In this document: positions 22,567 through 33,779 of the stretch, piece after piece
How positions within the stretch are numbered: the first letter of the stretch is position 1
Layout of the letters: every line of letters starts with the position of its first letter
Assembly: GCA_029204225.1 (NCBI GenBank)
Contig: CM055098.1
Span: forward strand, 15,080,533-15,144,532
DNA from: Diphasiastrum complanatum
Lineage: Eukaryota > Streptophyta > Lycopodiopsida > Lycopodiales > Lycopodiaceae
Direction: 5' to 3'
DNA length: 64,000 nt
The notes under the pieces: generated by a model
Told to the model about the DNA's origin: nothing
Database searches by the model: none
What the model saw: the letters and a program-made list of their open reading frames with translations, nothing else
Made by a program: the position numbers and the translations under genes

Positions 22567-23310
22567 TGGTCCAGGAATACGGAATACAGTCCACAGGTTC
22601 GTGAAGCCGGTACGAACCCAAGGGACCGAGCCTGACTCGATTCGGGTATCGTCCGGTCATTATGCCCGTTCGACGGGACAGAAACGCAATCAGGTCAATC
22701 GAAATGGACTAGTTTTGCAGGTTTCCGTCCGACGGCCCCGTTTCTTCAAATGGGATCCGTTTCAGGTGCCGTCTGTTTCGGCCAGTGGACAACCTCGATA
22801 GGAGCCTGTCAGAACAGACAGGACGAGGAAAGGACCGAAGAAAAACCAAGAACGTCCGTCCGAAGTTCGACGTTCAACGGGGCTTCAAGGACATGTCCCG
22901 AGGGACGGGACCAGAAAACATTTGGAATCGATAAAATGGCCCAAGAATGCAGTCCACGGATTTGTGATCCCGATACGAACTCAAAGGACCGAGCCTGGCT
23001 CGATTCGGGCGTCGTTCGGTCAAAATGGCCCTTCGACGGGACAGAAACGCAATTAGGTCAAGCGAAATGGACTAGTTTTGCAGCTCTCCGTTCGACGTCC
23101 CCGTTTCTCCAAGCGGGATCCGTTTCAGGTGTCGTCCGTTTCGGCCAGCGGACAACCTTTATTTGAACCCATGGGAGCAGACGGGACGAGGACAGAACGG
23201 ACGGCAGGCCCAGTACGTCCTTCCGAAGTTCGACGTCAAACAGGGCTTCAGGGACTCTTTGACCGGTCGGGACCTGAAAACATTTGGAATCGACAAAATG
23301 GCTTAGGAAT
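22567..23310. repeat. GC-rich tandem repeat, two units of about 365 bp
   Basis: Unit 1 starts at 22567 and unit 2 at 22937. The next start (TGGCTTAGGAAT) at 23299 begins a truncated third unit. Shared stretches include GACGGGACAGAAACGCAAT, GAAATGGACTAGTTTTGCAG, GTTTCGGCCAG and GAAAACATTTGGAATCGA. Base composition is far richer in GC and CpG than the flanks. No protein motif was found in any frame. It could be a satellite unit or the subterminal region of the neighbouring hAT element. Confidence 0.85.
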
Positions 23311-23594
23311 AAACTGGTGTTTGGTGCTTCATTTTTCCAGTTCTGAAAAGTTGTTACTTAGTTTAAACTTTAAAGATAGGGATGATTTTTCAGTTGAAAC
23401 CGTTATGTGGCGGTTATGGATTGGGACGGTCTTCGCCTATGGGTAGCTCCCTTGTATTTCCACAGGCTCAAATTTGAAAGAGCTATATCTTTCTTTATAT
23501 GTAATTTGTGTCAGAAATAAAATTTAAATTTTTTATTTAGTGAACTCCTAGGAATGGTTCCTTAAGTACCCTAGGAACTACACTAGTTCAATTA

Positions 23595-23870
23595 TTTGGC
23601 AAGGCTTATTGAGGCTGCCATATACCCCGTCACAAGGCTCGTCGAGGTTGTCATGCCCATGGCAAGGCTTTTGAGGCTACCAAACCCCAAGCGAAACATC
23701 AAGGGATGGGCAATTCCTTGATATAATGACCTTAAGTCTTGTGGTCACCTGGACCTTTTTCTCATCATGTTTCTTGTGGTCACTTACGCCTTTCTGCTTT
23801 GGGTACCCAGTCTCGTATTCTTATTTTGGGTCATGACTTCTTGTCTTAGAATGCTCAAAAATATCATAGA
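23595..23870. repeat. LTR-like repeat, copy B (partner at 11905-12241)
   Basis: Colinear, imperfect match to copy A over about 270 bp. It is probably the other LTR of the second minus-strand gypsy remnant, which would then have lost most of gag-pol to deletions and the hAT insertion. Orientation and exact ends are unresolved. Confidence 0.5.
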
Positions 23871-24710
23871 ATGATGCATCGTACTATTTTGCAATTTGGA
23901 CGAGTGCCCAATTGTGTCTGAACGACGTGTTTTTCCTTACGGAGCCAAAACTAACTTAAAATATCTTTTTTTATCATGACTCATCATGCGAGTGTCAATT
24001 CCAACATCTGAAGATACCATCAGAAATTTGTCAATCTCTTGTTTTCGATGAGACAAAGCACACCCAGGCCCAATTGATATTTGTAACCACTTTTTGTCCC
24101 ACAAGGCATTAAACTCAACAGTTTTTAAACTTAACCTATCCATCAAAGTAGCTACTATGGTCCCTGGGATCGCCAAACCCTAAAGCATCTCAACGATGAA
24201 TCCCCTTCCATCATTTAGTTGTCCCATTGAGCAAGTAGTCCCTTCATTAAGTCATTCCTTTCAACTACTCAACTACCCTATTGCATAGATAATGTAATCG
24301 TACCCTCGATTCTTTGTGCAGTCGACTAGCATAAGCTATTAGTGAGAAATTTGTTAGTGAGATGAATAGTACAGTTGACTACACCAATCAATCAATACAG
24401 TCAACTACCTACACATGCATCCATATGATAAGCTGGCCAGCTACTCACATGCAAAGGACAGTCTTACATGTTGGATCATTTCACAGGTTGGATCTATACA
24501 TCTGATCACGTAGAGAAAACATGCTTCAGTAATTACATTACAAAAATAGTGGTTAAACTTCAATCAATGCCAAAATTGTGAACCTTAATGATTTGGTGTG
24601 TTGTAGCTTTTGCATCATGGTCTATATGTAGTGTACATGCACTTTACAGGCTTATATCATTTGTCACCTGTTTGCATGACATGGACAGTTTATAACGAAG
24701 TTACAAAAAA
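23871..24710. other. Intronic sequence without a recognisable gene
   Basis: A 79-codon minus-strand open frame (23937-24176) shows no motif I know. The remainder is AT-rich. Nothing supports a gene here. Confidence 0.4.
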
Positions 24711-24718
24711 ATCTGCTG

Positions 24719-25389
24719 CTTAGAAGCCCGTTCCGACCAAAATGGGTCGGAATGTTCCGTACATTCCGGAACGAACTGGGTCGGAACGATTTTTTGTAAG
24801 TTAGAAAAAAAAAATGTAAAACAACCCTGCTGGCCTACGCATTCTGCATTTCACAGATAGCGAGTTGTCATACTTCTAACGAGGACAGGAAGGTGCCATG
24901 GAAGCCATAAGGCACTCTGGAAGGAAGCTTCACGGAGGCGATGAACTCCAGCGATGGTGAGTTTCTCATCGTGGCGGAAAGAAACTCCTGGAAATTGAAG
25001 CCTACAAAGGCAATTCTTCCTTGAAATTGAGCAGAATTTTTTGTAAATCGATGATTGACATATTTTATGCTCTGAGATATGACAGCTACTCAACCATCGC
25101 ATGGGGTGCATCTGCACATTATGGATGTGGTCCAGGAGTTTCCAGTGATGGTGAGCTTGAGGAAAGAAAGCAGGAAGCCTTGTGGACGATCCTGTTTGTG
25201 TGTTCAATCTTATCTCACACAAGATGCTCCTTAAATGGCTTCCATATGAATTCCTACCCCACTATGCCCCCCTGTGACTGGCAGTGGTTATTCTATTCAG
25301 AATTTTTTTTTTCCTTCGTGAAAAAACGTATTTTTTTATTTTTTTTTGAGGCTCCCGTTCCAGAACGCGTTCCGGAACGGGCAACTAAG
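24719..25389. mobile_element. Non-autonomous hAT-like element (671 bp) with 8-bp target duplication
   Basis: The terminal inverted repeats CTTAGAAGCCCGTTCCG and CGGAACGGGCAACTAAG match at 15 of 17 positions. They are flanked on both sides by the identical octamer ATCTGCTG (24711-24718 and 25390-25397). Eight-base duplications are the hAT signature. The element has no transposase. Its middle (about 24870-25040) is richer in GC and open on the minus strand (for example [20 protein letters not shown]), which looks like a captured coding fragment of unknown origin. It sits 86 bp upstream of the last exon of the DnaJ-like gene, within the intron. Confidence 0.85.
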
Positions 25390-25483
25390 ATCTGCTGTAT
25401 GTTACCATGTCTTTTAAATGAAACTGATAGTTTACTCCAAGCGTTAGTATTACTTCTAATCATTACGTCTGATGATATTTTAG

Positions 25484-25585
25484 GTGACAGTTGGTGATTT
25501 TGATGAACTACATATTCCTCAAGAGGCACACAAACTTCCAACAGGACAAGGGTTTTCAAGTATTAACTTGAATCAAGCTGATTAA
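25484..25585 (+). CDS. Last coding exon of the DnaJ-C11-like co-chaperone
   Basis: After the acceptor TATTTTAG at 25483 the frame reads VTVGDFDELHIPQEAHKLPT...NQAD and stops with TAA at 25583-25585. The E-L-x-I-P-Q-E-A-H pattern is the conserved end of DUF3395 in plant DnaJ-C11-like proteins (family knowledge). It follows exactly from the phase-0 end (KGESYE) of the exon at 855-1048. The exon gives 33 residues plus stop. The two exons are separated by about 24.4 kb of transposon-rich intron. The tail after Q-E-A-H is not conserved enough for me to judge. Confidence 0.75.
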   Translation: MTVGDFDELHIPQEAHKLPTGQGFSSINLNQAD

Positions 25586-25623
25586 CCTATACGTACACAC
25601 ATATTCCTTTGTGTTATGTGCAC

Positions 25624-25696
<73 letters not shown>

Positions 25697-26140
25697 GTAT
25701 GACATGAATCAATGCTATCACAATCTCTTATGTTTGTGGTCATCATTTATCTTGGCTCGGCGTTGCATCATTATTTGAACGGTGCTCTCCCTTTCAGCTA
25801 TTCTTTGTAACGTGATCATTTTATCTTCGTATCCTCTCTACATGGGAAAAGATGCTGTGCAGCTTCTGAGTGTAGCAAGTACTATACTCCAAGAGTCTTT
25901 GTTCAATTTTGACATATAGTCGGTTAGTCATCCGCTAATTAGATTCGCCTTAATAACAAAATTGTGCAAATAAATCTTTTTCTTTCTCAGAAGGACAGAC
26001 TAAATATTGATGTCAGGAAAGTAGAATGGCAGCATGATCAAGAGCATGAAGTGGGAAGGCTGCTGTTTTGCAGCTACAAAGTTCCCTACTAGTTTTGAAA
26101 CTGCTCTTTTATTATGCTAAATAAATGATTCAATTTTGCA
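25586..26140 (+). other. Probable 3' UTR of the DnaJ-like gene, with (CT)n at 25630-25694
   Basis: Begins after the TAA. A pure 65-bp CT microsatellite lies 45 bp downstream of the stop. An AATAAA-type hexamer near 26119 is one candidate polyadenylation signal. The true end cannot be determined from sequence alone. Confidence 0.45.
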
Positions 26141-27124
26141 ATTGAGGAGGCTTGAGTTTGGAAAAGCTCTAATCACGAGGGCTTTGTACTGCACACTCTT
26201 TCCAAAGTTCTAATTATAATGGCTTTGTACTGCAAACATGTGTCATCATCCTCATAACGCATCTCTGATTTAGAGACTTGGACTGGGAAGAGTGCTATCT
26301 ATGAAAATATACAATGCACACGTGTCATAGTTCCAATTACAAAAACGTCCTCAATATTGATTGTAATACTCTCTACCTATCTGTTACATGTTCCAACATC
26401 TGGCACAAATGATGGCCATTATTCTGCAGATGTATGCTGTGTTTTTTACAACATTTGCGCCTCAAACGACTAAGGAAAGGAAACAGATCTTCTATGTGTA
26501 GTCCTATATTTGGCTAGGGGAGCTTGCTAGTCTGGTCGGGCTGAAAACAGGGGCAAGGCATATATGCAATCCCCACAGGTGGTCTCATATGTCAATATTA
26601 GAATAAAATCTATTGGTTTTCAGGACGTGCAGGGTAAAATGGCTTTAGTGGCTTTGTGAGCATGGATGTGGAGGTTCAGCTCCTGGGCTGAGTAGGAATG
26701 TGAAGTGTGTTTTGCCACTTAGGGATTTTGATTTCTGCTTATTTGGCTCATATTGATTCGTCAAAGGGTGAGGGCAGCCACTGAAATGCCAGAGAGAGAT
26801 GTTACAACCTCACCTAAAGTGGTCTAACATGGACAGGGCCCCACAGCAGGCGGATCTTTTCTTTGGGTGGTGTGAATGCTTGGCAGACGTTGACAGCATG
26901 CAGGATGTACATCCTGGGAGAAGATGCTTGCAAATGCATCATGAAGATTTTAGCTTTCAACATATACTGGACATTTTTTGTGTACACAGCATCTTGGCCA
27001 TGCTTGCAAACATGCGAACTGAGGCATACAACTCAATTCAAAATAATTTTTACTGTAGGGTTTAAATTCTCGAGATGAATTAAGAGTTTGGCTACAAAAT
27101 GAAAAGTACAATCTTCACAATCAC
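26141..27124. other. Intergenic sequence, nothing recognised
   Basis: Short open frames near 26799-27078 have no motif, and I see no repeats of note. Confidence 0.4.
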
Positions 27125-27127
27125 TAA

Positions 27128-27703
27128 GGGTGGTTTCACACTACCATCAAGTCCCTTTGCCTGGCCCTTTCACTTGCCACCCATTTTTTGAATCTTGGCA
27201 AGTGAGTTAATGGGCAATGGACCACCCTTGTTTCACATTTGGTTGGTAAGTGTTAAACAAAGGGCCAGAATATGATTGGCCCTTTTGAATCTTGACATAC
27301 GATTGGTCCATTTTATTTCAGGTCTTGTGTTTTGAAAGACAAGTATGAAACTTTTCATGTTTCGAAGGGTGCTATAAGGTGGTTGCAATCAAGTTTCAAT
27401 TGGAAAGGTCAAATTTGAAATGCATTTCATTGAAAGTAATATTCGTAGTAAAGGGTTGGGAAGATTTCAAAATGCAGGCTAACATGCCAGGGGCAACTCA
27501 ACATGCTAGGGGACATTGCTTGGCCCAAAAAATGACTTTGAATTGCCCCTATGTGGCAGTGGGTCTCTAGCATGTCATTTGTTACATGGTAGCAAGTGCA
27601 TATTAATAATGTGATAGGGTGGGAGGCTCATTGTCTCTCCTAAACCAATGAGAAAGCTCTATTTTAAATTTCAAACTTGCCAGACATGTAGTGTGAAATG
27701 GCC
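27128..27703. mobile_element. Harbinger/Tourist-like MITE (576 bp)
   Basis: The ends GGGTGGTTTCACACTAC and GTAGTGTGAAATGGCC form an inverted repeat sharing TTTCACACTAC. They are flanked by TAA on both sides (27125-27127 and 27704-27706). A 3-bp TWA duplication is the PIF/Harbinger signature. No transposase frame is present. Confidence 0.65.
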
Positions 27704-28338
27704 TAAATATGTTTGGGTGTGTGCATCAGATCAAAAATTTTCACACAAAATCATGCTTGAATAAACCATAAATTTATTACTCATCATCAACTACAATATC
27801 AATACAATCAACAACAAGGCAAGTACCAAATCTTATAAGACAAGCATCTCCTACACTCAAGTCTCTAGACATTTTTTGAATAGAAAGAGGGCATTGCCCA
27901 TTTCAACTATTGCAATTTTTATTTTTGTGCGTTATGATCTGTGACTTGAGCAAATGCATGATCAATTCTAAAGTCTAGGTTTGCTTTCAGTTATGCAATT
28001 TTACTTGATTTTATACATTGGAAGGCTCTTTTATGACTCCTACAGTGTCGCCTTTTATGAGATCTTAATCTTGCACATCACAACCTACAATAGTTTATTG
28101 TGATAATAAAAGTATTATTGGTTTATCTCTTAAACTCAAGTTTCATTTCAAGTGCAAGTACATCGAGATAAAACATTTATTATGTCAAAGACAAGGTACT
28201 TACTCAAGAAATCACTTTTACATTTTGCAAAACTCGGTTAATGGGAGAACATTTTTACAAAGGCATTTTCGGTTGAAAGTCATATTAGGTCTAACAATTT
28301 GTTATATTTGAATATCAAGGTTTTTCAAGATCCATGTT

Positions 28339-28560
28339 AAGGGGAGTGTTAGATTTTTATCTTTGATAGAATCAAAGGTAATGTGGGACCTACTGTAAAT
28401 ACTTGTACATATTTATAAATGAGCTGTTCTACAAACGTCCAACGGGGTTTGGATTGAATCAGATTGAGATTTCAAGATCAAAATCAAAGAGTGGGATCGG
28501 ACCAAAATTCTAGGAAACCTAGCTAGAACTAAAAAGTTTTTCGATCCTAACACTCCCCTT
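28339..28560. repeat. Inverted pair of copia-type polypurine tract/LTR edges
   Basis: AAGGGGAGTGTTAG at 28339-28352 and its exact complement CTAACACTCCCCTT at 28547-28560 face each other. Each looks like a copia polypurine tract plus LTR start. About 170 bp further on, CTCTAATACCA at 28722-28732 followed by TGATGAAT resembles a minus-strand copia primer-binding site and LTR edge. The block may be a collapsed or miniature LTR element (TRIM-like). The two putative LTRs do not match each other, so the call is tentative. Confidence 0.45.
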
Positions 28561-30098
28561 GCCAACAGCTATCCAACGATGCAACAATCAACCTGATCCG
28601 AGTCCTATAGATCAAAAGCGCCCTCCTACAAGATTGAGGTGCTTGTGGAACATGAGAATCTTCTCAAGAATCTAAACACTAATCTTTCTCTCACTCTCAG
28701 ACTCACAAGCTACACAACCTACTCTAATACCATGATGAATTGCAAGACCTAGCTATGGAGCATCTTAATTGCCATACTAAATAGACCATGAAAACATCAA
28801 ACACAAGGGAAATTGCATGATCACCTCAAAACACCAAAACTTAGAAGAGAGAATAAATTGCTAGAACGAGAGAGGAGGGCGTGGGTCCTCCAAGTCCTCT
28901 ATGAAGCAAGCCCCCTATGTACAAGCATGGAATGGATAGCTGGCAACCATACAATTGAGCTACTTGGCCAAGTGGGCCGCTTGCACTAACATGCTCCATG
29001 AGAATTGTACAACTTACAATAACATTAGTCCTTAGCCAAAGGAGTAAAATAGGAATTACTCTTCAATAGTTACTACTAGTGCCTCCACATAGTAATCCAT
29101 CGGTTCATGGAAGAGACCCAAGAAGAGGAGACTCAAAGAGGTCCATGATTTGAAAAAAAAAAATCAATTTAGAGATGATGGGTCTTTGTTGAATATGATA
29201 ATTATTTATCAAGCAGTTGATTTCATTATGTTTGGGTCTATACGTTATTCACACAAAGTGAGATACTATTGTTTTGAAGGATGTTGAAAGTGACAAATGC
29301 TAGAGGTTGGTTGTTTAAACTTGTAATTGATCAACTCATGTGCCTTTCTATTGTGCCAAAAACGAAATCCTTAAAGTTGAATACAACATATGCTAGACTT
29401 CCCAACTATTTTATACCCAAAATAATATCAAAAGGGTCCATATGAAGCACAAAAAAATTTGTACACTAGTTTTGCCTCCTATTTGGAGCTTCACAAATGA
29501 GATCACCATGTCACATGCGAAGAAGCACCATTGACAACTCATGTTTTACGCACACAGTTTCTTAAGGGTCCATGTTTCTTGCATAATTTTATTTGAGAGA
29601 ATTATGAATACTTCCACTACCAATCAAGATATGTATATCCCTTCAATTCAACTCGACTTGAATGTGAAAGAGCTTGTTATAGTGGGGGGTACCCTTCCCC
29701 TTGTATAGGAGCTAATTATTATTATCATTTCTTATTGTTTCATGAATTATGTCGCTTGTTCATCATCAATTGAAATTGTTGTTTCCCAAGTTTGCACACC
29801 TCTCAACGATTCGTATCCCACTTTTCTTATTCGATACAATCCTAATCCCCTCAATATTTGATGTTTTTATTCTTTAGCTAGCTTCTTTCCCACTCTCTCT
29901 TTAAAGCTTTATAATAGCTCCCAATCTAAATTTAGACCCTAACATTTTCTAATGGAATCTAAGATTAGAAAATATTTTCTAAATGATGCTCCGTTAAAAT
30001 AACTAACATAAAAATCATGGAGGCATTTTGCACTACAAATAAAAATATTTTTTCATGTTTGTAGAATCATTGATTATAAGCGTGATGTTTTGTAATTG

Positions 30099-30460
30099 GC
30101 TTGGGAGTCTCAAAAATGCTCCCAAAAAATCTATAAGGCCCATAGTAAGTCTAGATGAACACGACTAAGCCTTCAATGTGCAAATGGGCTAGAATATTAG
30201 ATTTGGTCACGTTGAGTCTCTAACTTGTGGATGAAGCAATCACTTAGTTGTAGGAATCTAGCTAGCTTTCAAATTAAAGTTTGGGCCATGCTACAGTTAA
30301 GTGGTTAGCTCGTTCGTACATTAGAGGCTCAACTTGACAAAATCTAAGGTGCTAGCTTGTTCTCAAGTTAGTGCCTTAGCCATGTCCAACTCGACTTGCT
30401 ATGAACTTGGAGTGTCACCAATATGAGTCTTTCGAGAGCATTTTTGGGATTCCCAAAAGC
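30099..30460. mobile_element. Possible MITE with inverted ends of about 28 bp
   Basis: The left end GCTTGGGAGTCTCAAAAATG and the complement of the right end (GCTTTTGGGAATCCCAAAAATG in split form) are similar over about 28 bp with small indels. The interior of about 300 bp has no coding content. No clear target duplication was found. Confidence 0.45.
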
Positions 30461-31439
30461 ATCTATACATTGGCATATTTCGTCATATTTGGTCCTAGTT
30501 CATAGCTACACCATTTAAAGAAAAGCACACATGGTTGGCCAATGTGTGCTTCTCTTTACGAAACATAAGTTGGTTCCTAAAAATGCAAGGATGTGTGACT
30601 TTTAGCCTCATTATCCCCAACATTTAATTGGAAAAATGTGCCTCAATCTTCCACATCATAAAAATTGTGTTCAGAATAAAATTAGAGATGAATTTAATCG
30701 CCAAAATTTCCATTCCTTGTTGATAATTTGTAGCCTAGCAAATCTCTATTTCCTTCAACATTTTATTTGCAATGTGTTCAAGATGGTTATACGACGTGTA
30801 AAAATTTGAACAATTTTGAATTGTGATAGCAAGTAAAAATTTTACGATTCGACCAATTCTAGAAAACATAGCAAACACAAAATATAAAAATGGAATGCAA
30901 TGGAAATGCATATGATCACAAATGGCATTAAGGTATGAGAAACAATTTGGTTGTTAAATGGAATGTGAGGGAGATTCAAATGATCACAAATGGCACTAAG
31001 ATATGAGAAACAATTTGGCTGTTAAGTAACGTCCACATATTACTATATTGAAACACAAATATGTAAAAGCATAAAGAAAAGTTGATACAAAAGCATCAAC
31101 ATTGAACAAATTTGAGGTGTGAAATAGATATTTGGTAGGGTGCACGATGACATCCATAAATATAAGTAGTCACTCATTCTTGCATTATAATATAGCTATT
31201 GCATTTCTGATATGCTTATTTGAACAATATGTCAAAAATTCTAACATTAAACATGATTCTAATTCTCACAAAATAATCCGCTACAATAATTGGCGAACAA
31301 TATCTGAACATAGATATTTCTTCAAAAGATATAATCAACATATGAAAATATGTGTATGCTTATATTCAATAATGAGATAGAATACAAGTATGTCGTTCAG
31401 ACATACAAAATAGTCATGTTTCTGGTGCATTCTGCTGCC

Positions 31440-32005
31440 TTCGACTGAGTTTTGCATCAGTACATACACATCTGTGAAAAACAATTCAATTCCCAAATCT
31501 GGCAAGTTTGATTAGTAGAAAACTTCACTAATTCACTACTTCTTTACTATCTCTCTATTATACGCTCTTTAATATCATTGATCTATTCTTCGACCTTATG
31601 TCTCTCTTCATATAGTGGCTTTAAAAGCTCCCTTCTCAATGTTTGCATTTGTACCTCCTAGGCAGCTTTCCACTTTTCAGCATACAGTTTCAAAATATCT
31701 TTCTTGTCGCAGCAAGAATGGGCGACTTCAGCAGAGATTTGCTTCAGTTTTTTTTCATCAATGGCTTTCTTGAATGTCATGTTGTCTTCCTTATATCTTT
31801 CAGCCTTATGCAGATTTCTAGACAATTCTTGTACCGACGTTGCTGCTAGTGAAGAGACCTTCCGCTTCAAGTGCTCTGTAGTTTCTTTCTGTTTGTCGAG
31901 AGCGCAATCCGCATAGACAAAACAGTCTCTTTTGATCTATTGTACAGCTCCTTGAGCTGTGCGCTCTGCAAGGCTATGGCTTCAAGCTCAGTCCGAAGCT
32001 TGATA
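31440..32005 (-). pseudogene. Coiled-coil protein pseudogene, family not identified
   Basis: On the minus strand, LRTELEAIALQSAQLKELYNRSKETVL at about 32003 is followed, after a one-base shift near 31910, by ALDKQKETTEHLKRKVSSLA...NLHKAERYKEDNMTFKKAIDEKKLKQISAEVAH. After a TAA near 31657 it continues with QMQTLRRELLKPLYEERHKVEE. Heptad-like spacing of Leu/Ile/Ala and a high Lys/Glu content indicate a long coiled coil. No introns are evident across about 560 bp, so a processed copy or a single large exon is possible. I do not recognise the family. Confidence 0.6.
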
Positions 32006-32059
32006 TTACATGATTCACATATTTTTACAAGAATTGCAATACTACATATCCAAAATCAT

Positions 32060-33500
32060 TGAAATTTTGTGTTCTTTCATGGGCACGAGTTAATACCCAT
32101 GAAAAATTTTGGTCTCATTTACCTCCTCTCGAGTTGTAACTGGTAAAGAACCAATATTCGACAAAAAAATACAACAATGTACACATGCTCATTGTTTTGT
32201 GCAGGTGCACTTGGATAGTTGAATCATCAACCAATCCGATTCCAACCTCCCAAATTTTTGACAAACCTCTGGAAGAACAATTGAAGGATCGACCGTGAGC
32301 AAATGCTCGAGTCCACCATGCTCTGCCAATGGTTTAGTCTGCTCAATATTTGGTTGTATTCTAATCTTCCAGTTAATCAGCTTTTGATGAAAATTGTGCC
32401 ATGTTGTTCGTTCAATCTTGAAAAATTAACAAAAATAGTGCATGTTGCATTTTTAGTATGTGTGTAGGATGTAGTTGTTTTTCAAAATGTGTATTGTAAA
32501 AAGGTTTAAAACTCTCATGCTTTGATTTGATTATTGAAGGATGGGAAAACCATCAATGTACAAATAGATGAAAGCATATGTCATTAAGGGGATACAATGG
32601 TGGACAATATTCAAGATGATGTGTGTCGACGTATCAAGATAATACGTGTCAACGTATCAAGATAATACGTGTCGACATATCATTACTCCACCATCATGCA
32701 TTAAATAGATCGCAACAATATAAAAATAAGTAAGTAAATTCAAAGTAATTAACAGATAATAAATTTTAAAAAAAAAATAGTACAGTAGTCTTTAAAAAAA
32801 TAACATAAGTAGTCTTTAAATATAAAGTAATGGTCTAAATGCCAAAATACTAGTGTCGATAAGATTATCGAATAGAAGGAAAATATAAGTGAGTGACCAA
32901 ACAGTTGATAATTTGTTAAAAAAAGATATATTTATGAAATATTCGAAAAACATTCAAAGAATATTTGAATAAATATTTGAAAAGCAAAATGGAAGAAGCC
33001 TTCAAAATACAACCAAATCAAATCGTTACTTTAAAAATTCAATGTATGTTCAAGAAAATTTTGAGACTAAAACAGGCAAAAAAAGAAAAAATACGGTCAA
33101 TTCAGCTTCAACCATTTTAGTAGCATGATTCGTTGCTACCCAATGTATCTTCGCTTAGTGTATCTGGTAACTGGCTTTATCGATTTAACGAAATCAATGC
33201 TCCATTTTTTAAATGGTGCAAGTGTTGATGGTCAATGCATACTCGAAGTGGGATTATCAACCTATTGACAAGGATCCTAAATCTTAACAAAATCAACATC
33301 ATCATTGTACATTGTTAGACACATTTTAGGAATTTTTTGATTGTATTCAGTATCGCATAATGTCCTCCAATATCTTTTGAATGTACTCCTTGAATAACAT
33401 TTCTAATTTCAAACTTTTTTAAGGATCGTGTTAATTCTTCAATTTGTATAATACATTTACGGACCAAGTTTGTATTAGACTATAGTTTGTTCAAGGTCGA
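32060..33500. other. AT-rich intergenic sequence
   Basis: No gene was found. A short tandem repeat at about 32617-32680 (unit near 23 bp, GTGTCAACGTATCAAGATAAT core, three copies) is the only structure noted. Confidence 0.4.
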
Positions 33501-33534
33501 ATCTTGTTAGCTAATTTTTTTTTTACAGGTTTTT

Positions 33535-33775
33535 AGATCTTATACCCACAACAAGAAAATTTCTGAATTGTTTTCAATAATGCAATGACTAACATCAAAA
33601 GTGACTTTATGGCTCAAATCAGTTATTTGACTGACTGAAAGTGGGTTTTTGAGTAAGTTAGGTACATAAATCACATTCAACATGGTTCTTGAAACACCAT
33701 CCTGAAACCACAGCCTAAAAATACCTTCACCATCTATATGTTGAGAACTCCTATCACCCAAGTGTATTACTCTCT
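33535..33775 (-). pseudogene. Copia protease-region fragment
   Basis: The minus-strand reading GEGIFRLWFQDGVSRTMLNVIYVPNLLKNPLSVSQITD matches the stretch downstream of the copia protease active site (G-x-G-x-h...L-x-x-V-x-Y-V-P-x-L-x-x-N-L-L-S-V). No D-S-G active site or polymerase was found nearby, so it is an isolated fragment. Confidence 0.7.
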
Positions 33776-33779
33776 AATT

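Larger units (their letters stand above)
1049..25483 (+). other. About 24.4-kb intron of the DnaJ-C11-like gene, filled with nested transposons
   Basis: The donor GTGAGC at 1049 and the acceptor TTTTAG ending at 25483 join two exons in phase 0. The joined reading runs from GESYE into VTVGDFDELHIPQEAH, which is the expected continuation of the DUF3395 domain (seen in sequence plus family knowledge). The intron contains at least two gypsy remnants, two copia elements, a hAT transposase gene, a GC-rich tandem repeat and a small hAT-like element, each described separately. Introns this long are typical of gymnosperms. That link to taxonomy is inference. Confidence 0.65.
27710..31400. other. AT-rich intergenic sequence with small repeat relics
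   Basis: No gene was seen. It contains inverted copia-edge sequences (28339-28560), a palindromic-ended element (30099-30460) and an imperfect direct duplication of about 85 bp around 30900-31020 (the string GATCACAAATGGCA and GAGAAACAATTTGG twice). Confidence 0.45.
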
